A stretch of 39,363 nt of DNA from Woeseiaceae bacterium (GTDB lineage: Bacteria; Pseudomonadota; Gammaproteobacteria; Steroidobacterales; Woeseiaceae): positions 1-39,363 of the forward strand of contig JAHEFD010000021.1 of the NCBI GenBank assembly GCA_024640345.1, written 5' to 3'. Each line of letters starts with the position of its first letter. Positions within the stretch are counted from its first letter, which is position 1. Below, in pieces: positions 1-7,772 of the stretch. Both the position numbers and the translations under genes were made by a program. The notes under the pieces are model-generated. The model was given only the letters and a program-made list of their open reading frames with translations, searched no databases and was not told the origin of the DNA.

Positions 1-633
1 CCTATCCATTTCGTGGGTTTGCTGGCCGAGGGGACGTTGCCCGACAGTAAACTCGGATTGTCGTACCGGGCGGGATTCGGCAACGGTCGTCACGCGAACA
101 TCGGCCGTGCCGGCGATGCCGGAGATATCAATGGTGACAAGGCCTGGATGGCGCAGGTGCAGATCTCACCCGAACGTTACTATGGACTGGTCGCCGGATT
201 GGGTTACTACCAGGATGAAGTCACGCCTGGGGACCGCCCGCCGATAAAAGAGGGGACAATATCTGCGTTCGCTGCCTGGACCCGTGAGTCGCCGGAAATC
301 ATTGTCGAGTATTTGCAATCCGATCATGAATCACTGGCAAACAGCGCGGATTCTGGCGATGTTCGTGCCTGGTATGCCCAGCTCGGTTATCGGCTAAAAG
401 GTAACAAAAATCTGTGGAAGCCTTATGTGAGGCTGGAAGATACCGATGTCGATAATACCGATCCCTTGCTCTTTGATCAGGGGCTTGATTACAACGCGAG
501 AATTCTCGGTGTGCGCTGGGATTTCAATCCCTATGCGGCGCTGAAATTTGAATATCGGAATGAAGAGTTTAACGATGCCGGGCGGGAGAATAATTTTCGC
601 GCCCAGCTGTCTTTTGTACTGTCGAAACTCTAG
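1..633 (+). CDS. Outer-membrane porin, C-terminal part (5' end outside window)
   Basis: The reading frame is open from the first base, so the gene begins upstream and only about 210 C-terminal residues are visible. These show alternating hydrophobic/polar strands rich in Tyr, Trp and Gly (for example YYGLVAGLGYYQDE, KPYVRLEDTD, ALKFEYRNEE), separated by acidic turns. The last strand is AQLSFVLSKL. This is the look of the C-terminal half of a 16-18-stranded porin of the phosphate-selective (OprO/OprP) or related type. The following gene, 13 bases downstream, encodes a PstS-like periplasmic protein, which fits an anion or phosphate uptake role. Substrate specificity cannot be read from this fragment. 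The barrel assignment is fairly secure; the family name is inference. Confidence 0.7.
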   Translation, partial: PIHFVGLLAEGTLPDSKLGLSYRAGFGNGRHANIGRAGDAGDINGDKAWMAQVQISPERYYGLVAGLGYYQDEVTPGDRPPIKEGTISAFAAWTRESPEIIVEYLQSDHESLANSADSGDVRAWYAQLGYRLKGNKNLWKPYVRLEDTDVDNTDPLLFDQGLDYNARILGVRWDFNPYAALKFEYRNEEFNDAGRENNFRAQLSFVLSKL

Positions 634-646
634 ACTGAAATTGGTA

Positions 647-1162
647 ATGAAACTGTATCCTCAAAGACTGACGATGATAGCGCGGCAAGCAAAGTTGCTT
701 GTGCTTGCCGTCGCATTGATGTTGCCGGGCCTGGTTTCTGCAGAGGGCACAATTTCCGAGAGCGGCGGTATAGCAATCGTTGTGCACAAGGATACGGACG
801 TCAATGATCTGTCGATGACAGAACTGCGCAATATTTTTCTGGCCAATCAGCAATTCTGGTCCGATCGCTCGCGCATCATTCTGCTGGTACGGGCGCCGCA
901 GTCGGATGAAAGGGACTTTGTCCTCGATACGATCTATCAAATGGACGAAGCCCAGTTCAGGCAGTACTGGATAGCCAAGATGTTTCGCGCCGAAGTGCCT
1001 CGCGGACCAAAAATTGTATTCAGCACGGACATGACGCTGGACCTGGTTGTTGCGATTCCCGGGTCTATCTCATTTATTCGAGCCGACCAGGCTACCGATG
1101 CGGTCAAAATCGTCAGGGTCGATGGCAAATTGCCCAGTGACGAGGGCTATCCGCTCAAATAG
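647..1162 (+). CDS. Small PstS-like periplasmic phosphate-binding protein
   Basis: A 171-residue exported protein. It has a hydrophobic signal segment (LLVLAVALMLPGLVSA) followed by a domain typical of short PstS-like substrate-binding proteins: 'IAIVVHKDTDVNDLSMTELR', then NIFLANQQFW, and a closing IPGSISFIRAD followed by VKIVRVDGKLPSD. Full PstS proteins are about twice this length, so this is the single-domain type often found beside porins. It lies 13 bases after the porin stop and is probably co-transcribed. No PstC/A/B genes are visible, so it may serve sensing or capture rather than a complete transporter. Start: ATG at 647. An alternative ATG at 674 would give a more standard 24-residue signal peptide, and neither has a strong ribosome site. 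Confidence 0.75.
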   Translation: MKLYPQRLTMIARQAKLLVLAVALMLPGLVSAEGTISESGGIAIVVHKDTDVNDLSMTELRNIFLANQQFWSDRSRIILLVRAPQSDERDFVLDTIYQMDEAQFRQYWIAKMFRAEVPRGPKIVFSTDMTLDLVVAIPGSISFIRADQATDAVKIVRVDGKLPSDEGYPLK

Positions 1163-1234
1163 TTGTTTTCGCAGGCAACCGTTGCAGTTCACCCTCCCAG
1201 CCGTAAAATTGACCGGACCGCACGACAATCAGGA

Positions 1235-1249
1235 CGGGCTGTCAGCCCG
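1235..1249 (+). promoter_or_regulatory. Small hairpin in the amidohydrolase leader
   Basis: CGGGCT at 1235-1240 and AGCCCG at 1244-1249 form a 6-bp stem with a 3-base loop. The hairpin sits just before the purine-rich ribosome site (ggggaa, 1253-1258) of the amidohydrolase that starts at 1264. No T tract follows, so it is not a classical intrinsic terminator. A role in translation or in stabilising a processed transcript is possible but unproven. Confidence 0.3.
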
Positions 1250-1263
1250 AACGGGGAAATTTG

Positions 1264-3084
1264 ATGAAGTGTCTATTCAGGATCGGCTTTGTGCCGATAA
1301 TACTTGCTTTCTTTCTCGGTACGGCATTGGCGCAGGAGGCAGATTTTGTCGCGCGAAATGGCGTTATCTGGACTGTTGATGAGACTAATCCCCGCGCGGA
1401 GGCAGTTGCCGCCCGCAATGGCAGGATTATCTACGTGGGATCCAACGAAGGCGTCAGCCAGCACGTCGGTGCTGCGACAGAAGTAGTGGATCTCGGCGGT
1501 GCATTTGTCACGCCTGGTTTTTACGACAATCATGTTCATTTTGAGGGAACCGGTCGACTGCTTTATGGCCTGAACCTGCTCGACGTATCGGATGAAGCAT
1601 CGTTTGTTTCCAGGATCAGGGATGTGCACCAACGATATGCGCCAGGCACCTGGATCACCGGCGGCGACTGGTCGGCCTACGAGACCTGGGCAGAGGGTGA
1701 TGTTGCAACGGCGGGTCGGGAAGTAAACCCTGATGATCTGTACGGAAATCTGTTCCTGCCAAACAGGGGCATGATAGACAGCTTTACCGCGGATCGTCCT
1801 GTACTTGTGCGCCGATTCGATCGCAAAGTGTATATGGCCAACGGCGCAGCACTTGAGTTGGCCGGAATTCGTAAAGGTACGCCGGATCCGGAAGGGGTCG
1901 CGGTTGAGCGAGACGATAACGGCGAGCCCACAGGCGCATTGTTCAACCCGGTATCCGGCGCTGTTGAATCCACCGTGCTTGTTCGCGACAACGTAAGAAC
2001 CCTGTTCGGCGATTTAATTCCAATGCCGTCTCGTGATCAGCGCATTGCGGAGACGAAGGAAACCTGGGGCAAGATGGCAAGTGTCGGCGTCACCAGCTAT
2101 TGCGACATCACGTCTGACCCTGTTTACGTTGATATTTATCGGGAACTTCGCGACAAGGGCGAGATGACAGCAAGAGCACGCTATCGGCCGCCCCTGGATC
2201 GCTGGCAGTCAATGGCGGACCTTGGCATCAAGGTCGGATTTGGAGATGACTGGATCCGATTCGGCGCGACGAAAGCCTGGATCGATGGGATTATGGGTAA
2301 CAGTTCCGCTCGTTTCTACGAGCCCTACACGCATAACCCGGCCAGTCGGGGAATATGGCGCGACATCATGTTCCCTTTCGAGCGCAGCCCGGACAACCCG
2401 GAAGACATGCAGAGCCGACTGGAGCGACTGGCGCTGGAGGCTGATGCGGCGGGCATCCAATTGACCGTCCATGCGATTGGTGACGAAGCCAATGGCTACC
2501 TGATGGATATGCTCGAACGCATCATTGCAAAAAATGGACAAAGGGACCGTCGTTTTCGATTGGTACATGCGCAGGTCATGACGGACCGGGATATAAAACG
2601 TGGTGGAGAGATGAATATCGTTGCGGAAGTGCAGCCATTTCACACCTCCGACGACATGCGCTGGATGGAAGAGCGGATTGGGCGAGATCGTTCTCGCGGT
2701 GCCTATGCGTTCCGGCGCCTGTGGGATTCCGGCGCGGTAGTGAGCTTCGGTTCGGACTCGCCCGGTACGAATGCATCGCGTTATTACCTGAACCCCATGC
2801 TCGGCCTGTATGCGGCAGTGACCCGCAAGACTCTTTCGGGGCAACCGGAGGGAGGATGGTTTCCCCAGGAGAAGCTGTCTGTTGAAGAGGCAATTCAGGC
2901 GTATACCCTCAACACGGCGTACGCAGGTTATGAGGAAGACATGAAAGGGTCGCTTTCCGTCGGCAAACTTGCAGACCTGGTGGTTCTATCCGATAACCTG
3001 TTGACGATGGATCCGGACGACATCAAGGATGTCACCGTCAAGAGGACCGTGGTTGGTGGAAGAACGGTTTACCTGGCTGACTGA
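1264..3084 (+). CDS. Secreted amidohydrolase, YtcJ-like (Amidohydro_3)
   Basis: A 606-residue metal-dependent hydrolase of the amidohydrolase superfamily. Residues 1-24 form a signal peptide (FVPIILAFFLGTALAQ), so it acts in the periplasm or outside. The small N-terminal beta domain (ADFVARNGVIWTVDE, DGRIIYVG-like segment) is followed by the first metal motif at about residues 90-92 (DNHVHFEG). Later come the KAWIDGIMG segment, TVHAIGDEAN, RLVHAQVM and FGSDSPGTN, which match the metal- and acid-containing strand ends of the TIM barrel. The C-terminal SVGKLADLVVLS is the family's beta-sandwich return. YtcJ relatives hydrolyse N-substituted amides or urea-like bonds; the substrate here is unknown. 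ATG 1264 is chosen because ggggaa lies at good spacing; the codon before it is TTG. Confidence 0.9.
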   Translation: MKCLFRIGFVPIILAFFLGTALAQEADFVARNGVIWTVDETNPRAEAVAARNGRIIYVGSNEGVSQHVGAATEVVDLGGAFVTPGFYDNHVHFEGTGRLLYGLNLLDVSDEASFVSRIRDVHQRYAPGTWITGGDWSAYETWAEGDVATAGREVNPDDLYGNLFLPNRGMIDSFTADRPVLVRRFDRKVYMANGAALELAGIRKGTPDPEGVAVERDDNGEPTGALFNPVSGAVESTVLVRDNVRTLFGDLIPMPSRDQRIAETKETWGKMASVGVTSYCDITSDPVYVDIYRELRDKGEMTARARYRPPLDRWQSMADLGIKVGFGDDWIRFGATKAWIDGIMGNSSARFYEPYTHNPASRGIWRDIMFPFERSPDNPEDMQSRLERLALEADAAGIQLTVHAIGDEANGYLMDMLERIIAKNGQRDRRFRLVHAQVMTDRDIKRGGEMNIVAEVQPFHTSDDMRWMEERIGRDRSRGAYAFRRLWDSGAVVSFGSDSPGTNASRYYLNPMLGLYAAVTRKTLSGQPEGGWFPQEKLSVEEAIQAYTLNTAYAGYEEDMKGSLSVGKLADLVVLSDNLLTMDPDDIKDVTVKRTVVGGRTVYLAD

Positions 3085-3098
3085 GAAAATAACGCGTT

Positions 3099-3740
3099 GT
3101 GCGTAAATCCATCGCAATCGCGGGGAACATAGGGGCTGGCAAATCTACTCTTGTGGAGTTCCTGAGCAGAACCTACGGTATCTCCCCGTATTATGAGCCG
3201 AGTGAAGATAATCCCTACCTGCCGGATTTCTACAAGGACATGCGTCGATGGGCGTTTCATTCGCAGCTCTACTTTCTGAGTAACAAGTTTCGTATTCACC
3301 AGGAGCTTGATCGGATGCCCGGCCTGGTCGTATTGGATCGAACGATTTTCGAAGACGCCGAAATATTTGCGACTGCGTTGCACGAAATGAAGAATATCGA
3401 TAGCCGGGACTGGGAAACCTACCGTGCGTTTTACAAGTCGATTCTGCAGGCAATCCAGCCACCTGACCTGATGATCTATCTTCGTTGCTCGATGCGTACG
3501 CTCAGGAAACGGATTGCGCTGCGGGGCAGGGAGATGGAGCAGGATGTACCACTCGCCTATCTGAAACGACTTGAGAGACTCTACGATCGTTGGATCGAGT
3601 CATATAGTCTTAGCGAGGTTTTGGTGCTCGAAACGGACAATCTCGACTACATACATGATCTCGTCCACAGGCTGGACGTCATGGAACGTATCGAAGCGAT
3701 GCTGCCTGCGGAAATTGGCAAGCCGCCGCTGTGCAAATAG
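3099..3740 (+). CDS. Deoxynucleoside kinase (dNK family)
   Basis: A 213-residue cytosolic P-loop kinase that phosphorylates deoxynucleosides for the salvage pathway. The P-loop GNIGAGKST is at residues 9-17, a catalytic Glu lies at about 34 (YYEPSED), and the DRS-type motif reads LDRTIFEDAEIF at about residues 79-90. The Arg-rich lid is present (RCSMRTLRKRIALRGRE). Length and motif order match bacterial deoxyadenosine/deoxyguanosine kinases. Start is GTG at 3099, with Arg-Lys-Ser-Ile following; it lies 14 bases after the amidohydrolase stop, suggesting one transcript. Base specificity (dA/dG versus pyrimidine) cannot be fixed by eye. Confidence 0.88.
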   Translation: MRKSIAIAGNIGAGKSTLVEFLSRTYGISPYYEPSEDNPYLPDFYKDMRRWAFHSQLYFLSNKFRIHQELDRMPGLVVLDRTIFEDAEIFATALHEMKNIDSRDWETYRAFYKSILQAIQPPDLMIYLRCSMRTLRKRIALRGREMEQDVPLAYLKRLERLYDRWIESYSLSEVLVLETDNLDYIHDLVHRLDVMERIEAMLPAEIGKPPLCK

Positions 3741-3771
3741 CTGTGACCGCTGGCGGTCGTGAACTGGAGTC

Positions 3772-3796
3772 GGTCACCGGCGTTGTTCCGGTCACC
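3772..3796. terminator. Possible bidirectional terminator hairpin
   Basis: GGTCACCGG (3772-3780) and CCGGTCACC (3788-3796) pair over nine positions with one C-C mismatch and a 7-base loop. A second small stem, GACCGC/GCGGTC, sits at 3745-3758. Both lie between the convergent kinase and CigR-like genes, where a terminator is expected. There is no clear T run, so strength is uncertain. Confidence 0.4.
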
Positions 3797-3804
3797 GCAT
3801 TTGA

Positions 3805-4191
3805 CTAGTTCAGAATCGCATCGGCCAGTACGTCGTGGATGACTTGTGTTGCAATTTCAATGAGCAGCACTTTTCCATCAAGAACAATGCGTTCAAAACC
3901 ACGGGGCGCGGGTGGTAACCTGGCCAGCAGCGCGTCAGGAAGTACCTGTTTGGCAATGCCGGGGGGCAATGGTTTGCCGCGAGCCAGGTTTTTCGCTATT
4001 CCCGGCGGGAGCGATTTAGAACCTTTCTTCCCCTTATCACGTGTAGCGGGGTTCTGATCAAAGTACTCACGAATGATTTGAGCTTCATGGGTACTGAATC
4101 TTACGTCAACGCTGATCGCTCCTGCGTCTGCGGGCAGGGCGGCGAAGAACAACGAATAGGCGGCAATTGAATTTGTGAGCAGGCTTTTCAT
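3805..4191 (-). CDS. CigR-like exported protein
   Basis: A 128-residue protein with an N-terminal signal peptide (MKSLLTNSIAAYSLFFAALPADAG). A basic Lys/Pro-rich centre carries two near-repeats, KSLPPGIAKNLARG and KPLPPGIAKQVLP. The C-terminal part reads FERIVLDGKVLLIEIATQV followed by IHDVLADAILN. The 'LPPGIAKNLARGKPLPPG' pattern plus the 'LLIEIATQxIxDVL' tail is the signature of CigR-family (RcnB/YcfR-like periplasmic) proteins. In Salmonella CigR is an anti-virulence factor; in environmental bacteria the role is unknown. I chose the internal ATG at 4191 because it begins the signal peptide; the longer frame starts with GTG at 4263 and lacks one. Confidence 0.7.
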   Translation of the reverse strand: MKSLLTNSIAAYSLFFAALPADAGAISVDVRFSTHEAQIIREYFDQNPATRDKGKKGSKSLPPGIAKNLARGKPLPPGIAKQVLPDALLARLPPAPRGFERIVLDGKVLLIEIATQVIHDVLADAILN

Positions 4192-4288
4192 CTTCGGATA
4201 CTCTGAAGTCACATCTGGCAACTTTATACGTTGATTGCGTGCTGCTTGAGTGAAGTGGGTCACATTCCGAAAAGCCCCTAAATATTTC

Positions 4289-5050
4289 CTAGTTCCCGAA
4301 GATCTCGATATAGGTTGATGGTACTGGCACTCCCTCAGCCATTGCCGGCGCGTACTGGCTTGTGATTATTGTGTTCTCGATTGCATCCAGGCAATCTGCC
4401 ACCGGACGAATGCCATTGCCGAATTCGATGGTTGGACTTGCCGCGATTCCTTCCTCGCTCAGGAAAGCACGTACCCACAACGAAAATTTTGCCCGACTTG
4501 GGCAGATGTCCTGCCAGGGCTCCTTTCCGATCACGCGCTGACCCGCAATGTGCTCATAACCATACTCGAGGACGTTTTCCTCGTAGCCAGGGTTCAGGTA
4601 GAGATGAACGGCACGCCCGACATCGACCGGTTCCTCTTCCTCTTTCTTTTTCTTTTTCTTATCGCCCTTGTCGTCGTCTTTCTTTGGAAGCGCTTTTTCT
4701 CTTATAAACTCGACGCGAAATTGCAGATAGATTTCCTGGGCTTTTCCATTGACTATTGCCGGATTCATTCGTGCCTTCCTGGCTGCCTTGAGTACTGAGC
4801 TGGCAAATGCCTGCTCGTACTGGTTTGTCTGGTAGCAGCCAGTGTCGTCCATTTTGCCGTTCGGCTGAATTCTTGAAACACAACTCAGCACCAGTGCAAC
4901 TTTTCCGGTGACTTCCTTGGGAAAGATGATCAGGTTTTGCAGCTGTTTTTCGTTATCCTTGTAATCGAAAGTGGCCGGGCGATTTTCCTGTGCGGAAACG
5001 ACGAGGCTTGTGAAAACAAGGACGGTTGCAGGCAGTACTCGCATAAACAT
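4289..5050 (-). CDS. Exported protein with two TonB-C-like halves
   Basis: A 253-residue protein with a signal peptide (MRVLPATVLVFTSLVVSA). Residues about 41-115 resemble a TonB C-terminal domain: a GKVALVLSCVSRIQPNGKM start, then ASSVLKAARKARMNPAIVNG, then a closing strand IYLQFRVEF. The end (about 214-253) repeats the last half of that fold: CLDAIENTIITSQYAPAMAEG then VPVPSTYIEIF. The two are joined by a highly charged Lys/Asp/Glu linker at about 117-141. There is no transmembrane anchor of the usual TonB kind after cleavage, so this is probably a free periplasmic protein, not an energy transducer. ATG 5050 is preceded by GGAG at about 7 bases. Function unknown. Confidence 0.65.
   Translation of the reverse strand: MFMRVLPATVLVFTSLVVSAQENRPATFDYKDNEKQLQNLIIFPKEVTGKVALVLSCVSRIQPNGKMDDTGCYQTNQYEQAFASSVLKAARKARMNPAIVNGKAQEIYLQFRVEFIREKALPKKDDDKGDKKKKKKEEEEPVDVGRAVHLYLNPGYEENVLEYGYEHIAGQRVIGKEPWQDICPSRAKFSLWVRAFLSEEGIAASPTIEFGNGIRPVADCLDAIENTIITSQYAPAMAEGVPVPSTYIEIFGN
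4631..4660. repeat. 30-base homopyrimidine tract with mirror symmetry
   Basis: Thirty consecutive pyrimidines on the + strand (purines on the coding strand) encode the Lys/Glu run of the TonB-C-like protein. Its core ttctttttctttttctt is a mirror repeat. Such tracts are known candidates for triplex DNA and for replication slippage. It may be only a by-product of coding poly-Lys/Glu. Confidence 0.7.
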
Positions 5051-5437
5051 TCAATTGCTCCGGGCTCGCAAGAATTAATTCTAATGCATTGCCGATCACG
5101 ATATCGGCCGTTGCAGCTTAGAATCCGGTAAGGTCGAAGGGTTCCGCAATCGATACCATCGAGCCCGGTGAGCCGCCCGCATCAGCATTAAAAAAACAGG
5201 AAAAACAATAAATTAGAGGTCTTACTTGATTCATATCCTCATATGCTGATGAGCGTGGACCGGATGATCCATGATTGCGACAGGCACCGAGCCACCAGTG
5301 GCGTGCACATTGAAACCGGACATCACGGTAATGCTCTTGCTTGAATTCCCGGAAAAACCAGTCAGTTCATCAGTGCCTGCGAAAAGTCACTGTGGCGTTC
5401 TGACGCTGCTGCTTCGAATCGCCCTCGCACGCGTTAT
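5051..5437. other. 387-base intergenic region, no supported gene
   Basis: Between the start of the TonB-C-like gene and the stop of the dipeptidyl peptidase gene, both on the - strand. It should hold the promoter of the former and the 3' end of the latter's transcript. An A-rich stretch is at about 5190-5215. On the - strand a short open stretch runs from about 5392 to 5233 and would encode about 51 residues ending in a His-rich HPVHAHQHMRI, but it has no convincing start or ribosome site. A 33-codon + strand frame from 5243 overlaps it. I call neither a gene. Confidence 0.5.
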
Positions 5438-7678
5438 CTAGTCTGACAGGTGGAAATTTCTCTGCCAGAACTCGTGCATTGATTTGTATACGTGAAGTTG
5501 CGCGGCATCGTCGCTTATGCCGTGTTTACGCATGGGATAAATCATCATGTCGAACGTGATACCGGCCTCGATGAGGCCGTCGCTGAATGCCCACGAGTTC
5601 TGCGGGTGCACGTTGTCATCGTAGGTTCCGTGTACGAGCAGTAATCGACCCTGAAGGTCGGCCGCGCGCCTGGCATTTGAAGAGGCGTTGTACCCTTCCT
5701 CGTTGTCCTGTGGACGCTTCATGTAGCGCTCGGTGTAGATCGTATCGTAGTAGCGCCAGTCAGAGACCGGGGCAACCGAGGCACCTGCGGCGAACTCCCC
5801 GCTGCTTGTCATTGCCTGGAGCGTCATTGCGCCGCCGCCGCTCCAGCCCCACACACCAACCCTGTCAGCATCTACGAATGGTTGAGATTTTAGCCACGCC
5901 ACACCATCAAGCAGGTCATTGAGTTCTACCGGCCCGTATAGCTGGCGCAAAATGGTATTCGCATCGATCTTGCTCTTTCCTGCGGCGCTGCGATTATCGA
6001 CAAAGAACACAATAACGCCGCTGTCCGCGAGCAATTGATGATAGTAACCGCGACCACCGCCTTGCCATGCATTGACGACGGTCGGTGCCGACGGCCCGCC
6101 GTAGACGTAAGTTACAACAGGGTATTGCTTATCCGGATCAAAAAAGCGTGGTTTAAGCATCATCGCCGGCATTTCAAATCCGTCGCGAGCCTTGATCGAG
6201 AACATCTCCCATTTTTGTAAATCAAACCGCTCAGGAATCGTATTGCCGATGTCAGCGAGCATCGTCGATCGCTCGCCATTTGTATGATGCAGAGCCAGGG
6301 AAGGGGGGCGGTCCAGGGCCGAGGAAGCATCCAGGTAGTATGAGCCGTCAGGATTAAACTGAATGGCATGCGAGCCGTCGGTTGTTGTAACCCTTCGCAT
6401 ATCGCTCCCATCAAAATTGATGCGGTAAAGGTGACGCTCTGTCGATGCTTTCTCGAGGGCGGTGAAATATATTTGCCCTGAATCCTGGTCTACATAGCTG
6501 ACTGACTGACTCATGCCCGGTGTTCCGCCAGACGAATTTAGTGCCCACTCGCCTTTGGTAATCTGATGTGACAGTCTGCCGTCGATTCCGAACATATAGA
6601 GATGTGAGTAACCATCGCGCTCCGAGCCCCAGATGAATCGGTTGCCGTTGTCGACGAAGTAGAGATCGTCGTGGACATTGACCCAGCCATCGTCTGTCTC
6701 GCGCATCAAGTGAGTGGCTTCTCCCGAACTGGCATTGGCTAAAAAGATGTCCAATGTCGTTTGCGGTCTGTTCAGCGTCTGCACGGCAAGGCGCTCGCTG
6801 TCCGGTAGCCACTGAATTCTCGCCAGGTATTCGTAGGGATAAGAGCCGAGATCGACCCAGGTGGTTTTTGCATCCGCCAGTTTAACGACGCCGGCGCGAA
6901 CTCGTGGATTTGCCTGGCCGGGTTTGGGATGACGCTGCTTGATCAGGCGCGGCAGGTAAGGCTCGAAGTCGACATAGTGCATTTCGCCCACGCCGGATTC
7001 GTCAGATTGCAAATACGCGATACCGGACGAATCTGGTGCCCACGTGTAGCCCCGGTCAGCCCGATTCAGCAACTCTTCCCAGTAGACCCAGGAGACCGTG
7101 CCATTCAGCAGGGTATCCGTGCCGTCCGTTGTGAGTCGCTTCTCCTTGCGGTCATCGATATTCCATACATAGATATCGTTCTCCCTGACGAAAGCAAGCC
7201 ACTTACCATCGGGCGAAAACCGCGCTGAAGATTCCTCTGCGTCGGTTACGGCGACGGGAACTACCTCAGAAGATCGCAAATCAAGCAGCACGATGTCATT
7301 GGCTTTCTGGTAAAGCGCCCATCGGGCCTTCGGGTCGAAAGCATCCGGCCAGCCAAGTTCTTTATAGGGCTCGTCTGGCGAAAGAATATTCGTCATGCTG
7401 CGAAGCGCTTTCTCTGCATTGACAATTGTGCGCCGGCGACCGCTAACGGGGTCCAGCGTCTCTATCGTTCTTTCAATGAGCGGTAACTTCGTGTCATACA
7501 GCGCGACAAGTCCGGAATCGAGCCAGGTATAGCGGGGCAGGGACATCGCAGCCTTGCCTTCTTCGCTATAAACCCAATCCAGTTCAAGTCGCTCTTCCTG
7601 TGCGAATGTGGTGGAAAATGCTGTTAGTGCAAGGAAGATCGTTATAACTGATGTGGAGATAGTTGTAACTTTACGCAT
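5438..7678 (-). CDS. Secreted dipeptidyl peptidase IV (S9B family)
   Basis: A 746-residue serine peptidase that removes X-Pro/X-Ala dipeptides from peptide N-termini. A signal peptide (VITIFLALTAFSTTFAQ) is followed by a DPPIV N-terminal beta-propeller (about 90-470), including the 'NRADRGYTWAPDSSGIAYLQ' strand with the typical substrate-binding Glu region (VYWEEL). The C-terminal alpha/beta hydrolase domain (about 510-746) has nucleophile Ser613 in GWSGGG, Asp687/688 in HGTYDDNVH and His719 in RKHGI. Length and triad order match S9B enzymes. It is divergent from the YjiH-like gene across 94 bases. The neighbourhood of other exported peptidases suggests peptide scavenging. Confidence 0.95.
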   Translation of the reverse strand: MRKVTTISTSVITIFLALTAFSTTFAQEERLELDWVYSEEGKAAMSLPRYTWLDSGLVALYDTKLPLIERTIETLDPVSGRRRTIVNAEKALRSMTNILSPDEPYKELGWPDAFDPKARWALYQKANDIVLLDLRSSEVVPVAVTDAEESSARFSPDGKWLAFVRENDIYVWNIDDRKEKRLTTDGTDTLLNGTVSWVYWEELLNRADRGYTWAPDSSGIAYLQSDESGVGEMHYVDFEPYLPRLIKQRHPKPGQANPRVRAGVVKLADAKTTWVDLGSYPYEYLARIQWLPDSERLAVQTLNRPQTTLDIFLANASSGEATHLMRETDDGWVNVHDDLYFVDNGNRFIWGSERDGYSHLYMFGIDGRLSHQITKGEWALNSSGGTPGMSQSVSYVDQDSGQIYFTALEKASTERHLYRINFDGSDMRRVTTTDGSHAIQFNPDGSYYLDASSALDRPPSLALHHTNGERSTMLADIGNTIPERFDLQKWEMFSIKARDGFEMPAMMLKPRFFDPDKQYPVVTYVYGGPSAPTVVNAWQGGGRGYYHQLLADSGVIVFFVDNRSAAGKSKIDANTILRQLYGPVELNDLLDGVAWLKSQPFVDADRVGVWGWSGGGAMTLQAMTSSGEFAAGASVAPVSDWRYYDTIYTERYMKRPQDNEEGYNASSNARRAADLQGRLLLVHGTYDDNVHPQNSWAFSDGLIEAGITFDMMIYPMRKHGISDDAAQLHVYKSMHEFWQRNFHLSD

Positions 7679-7772
7679 GGCGAAGGCCCTGTGCTGACGA
7701 GGTTTTTGTTAACAAGAAGTCCGCAAGCTGCTATTTTGCCTCGGCAGTGTACCTGAGGATTAATAAAGTCGC

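Noticed and set aside
2209-2844. 211-codon - strand frame inside the amidohydrolase gene
   Set aside because: The + strand carries all conserved metal motifs; the antisense product has no family resemblance.
3771-3797. Direct repeat CGGTCACCG twice, considered as an operator
   Set aside because: The two copies are better explained as arms of one hairpin between convergent genes, where no promoter is expected.
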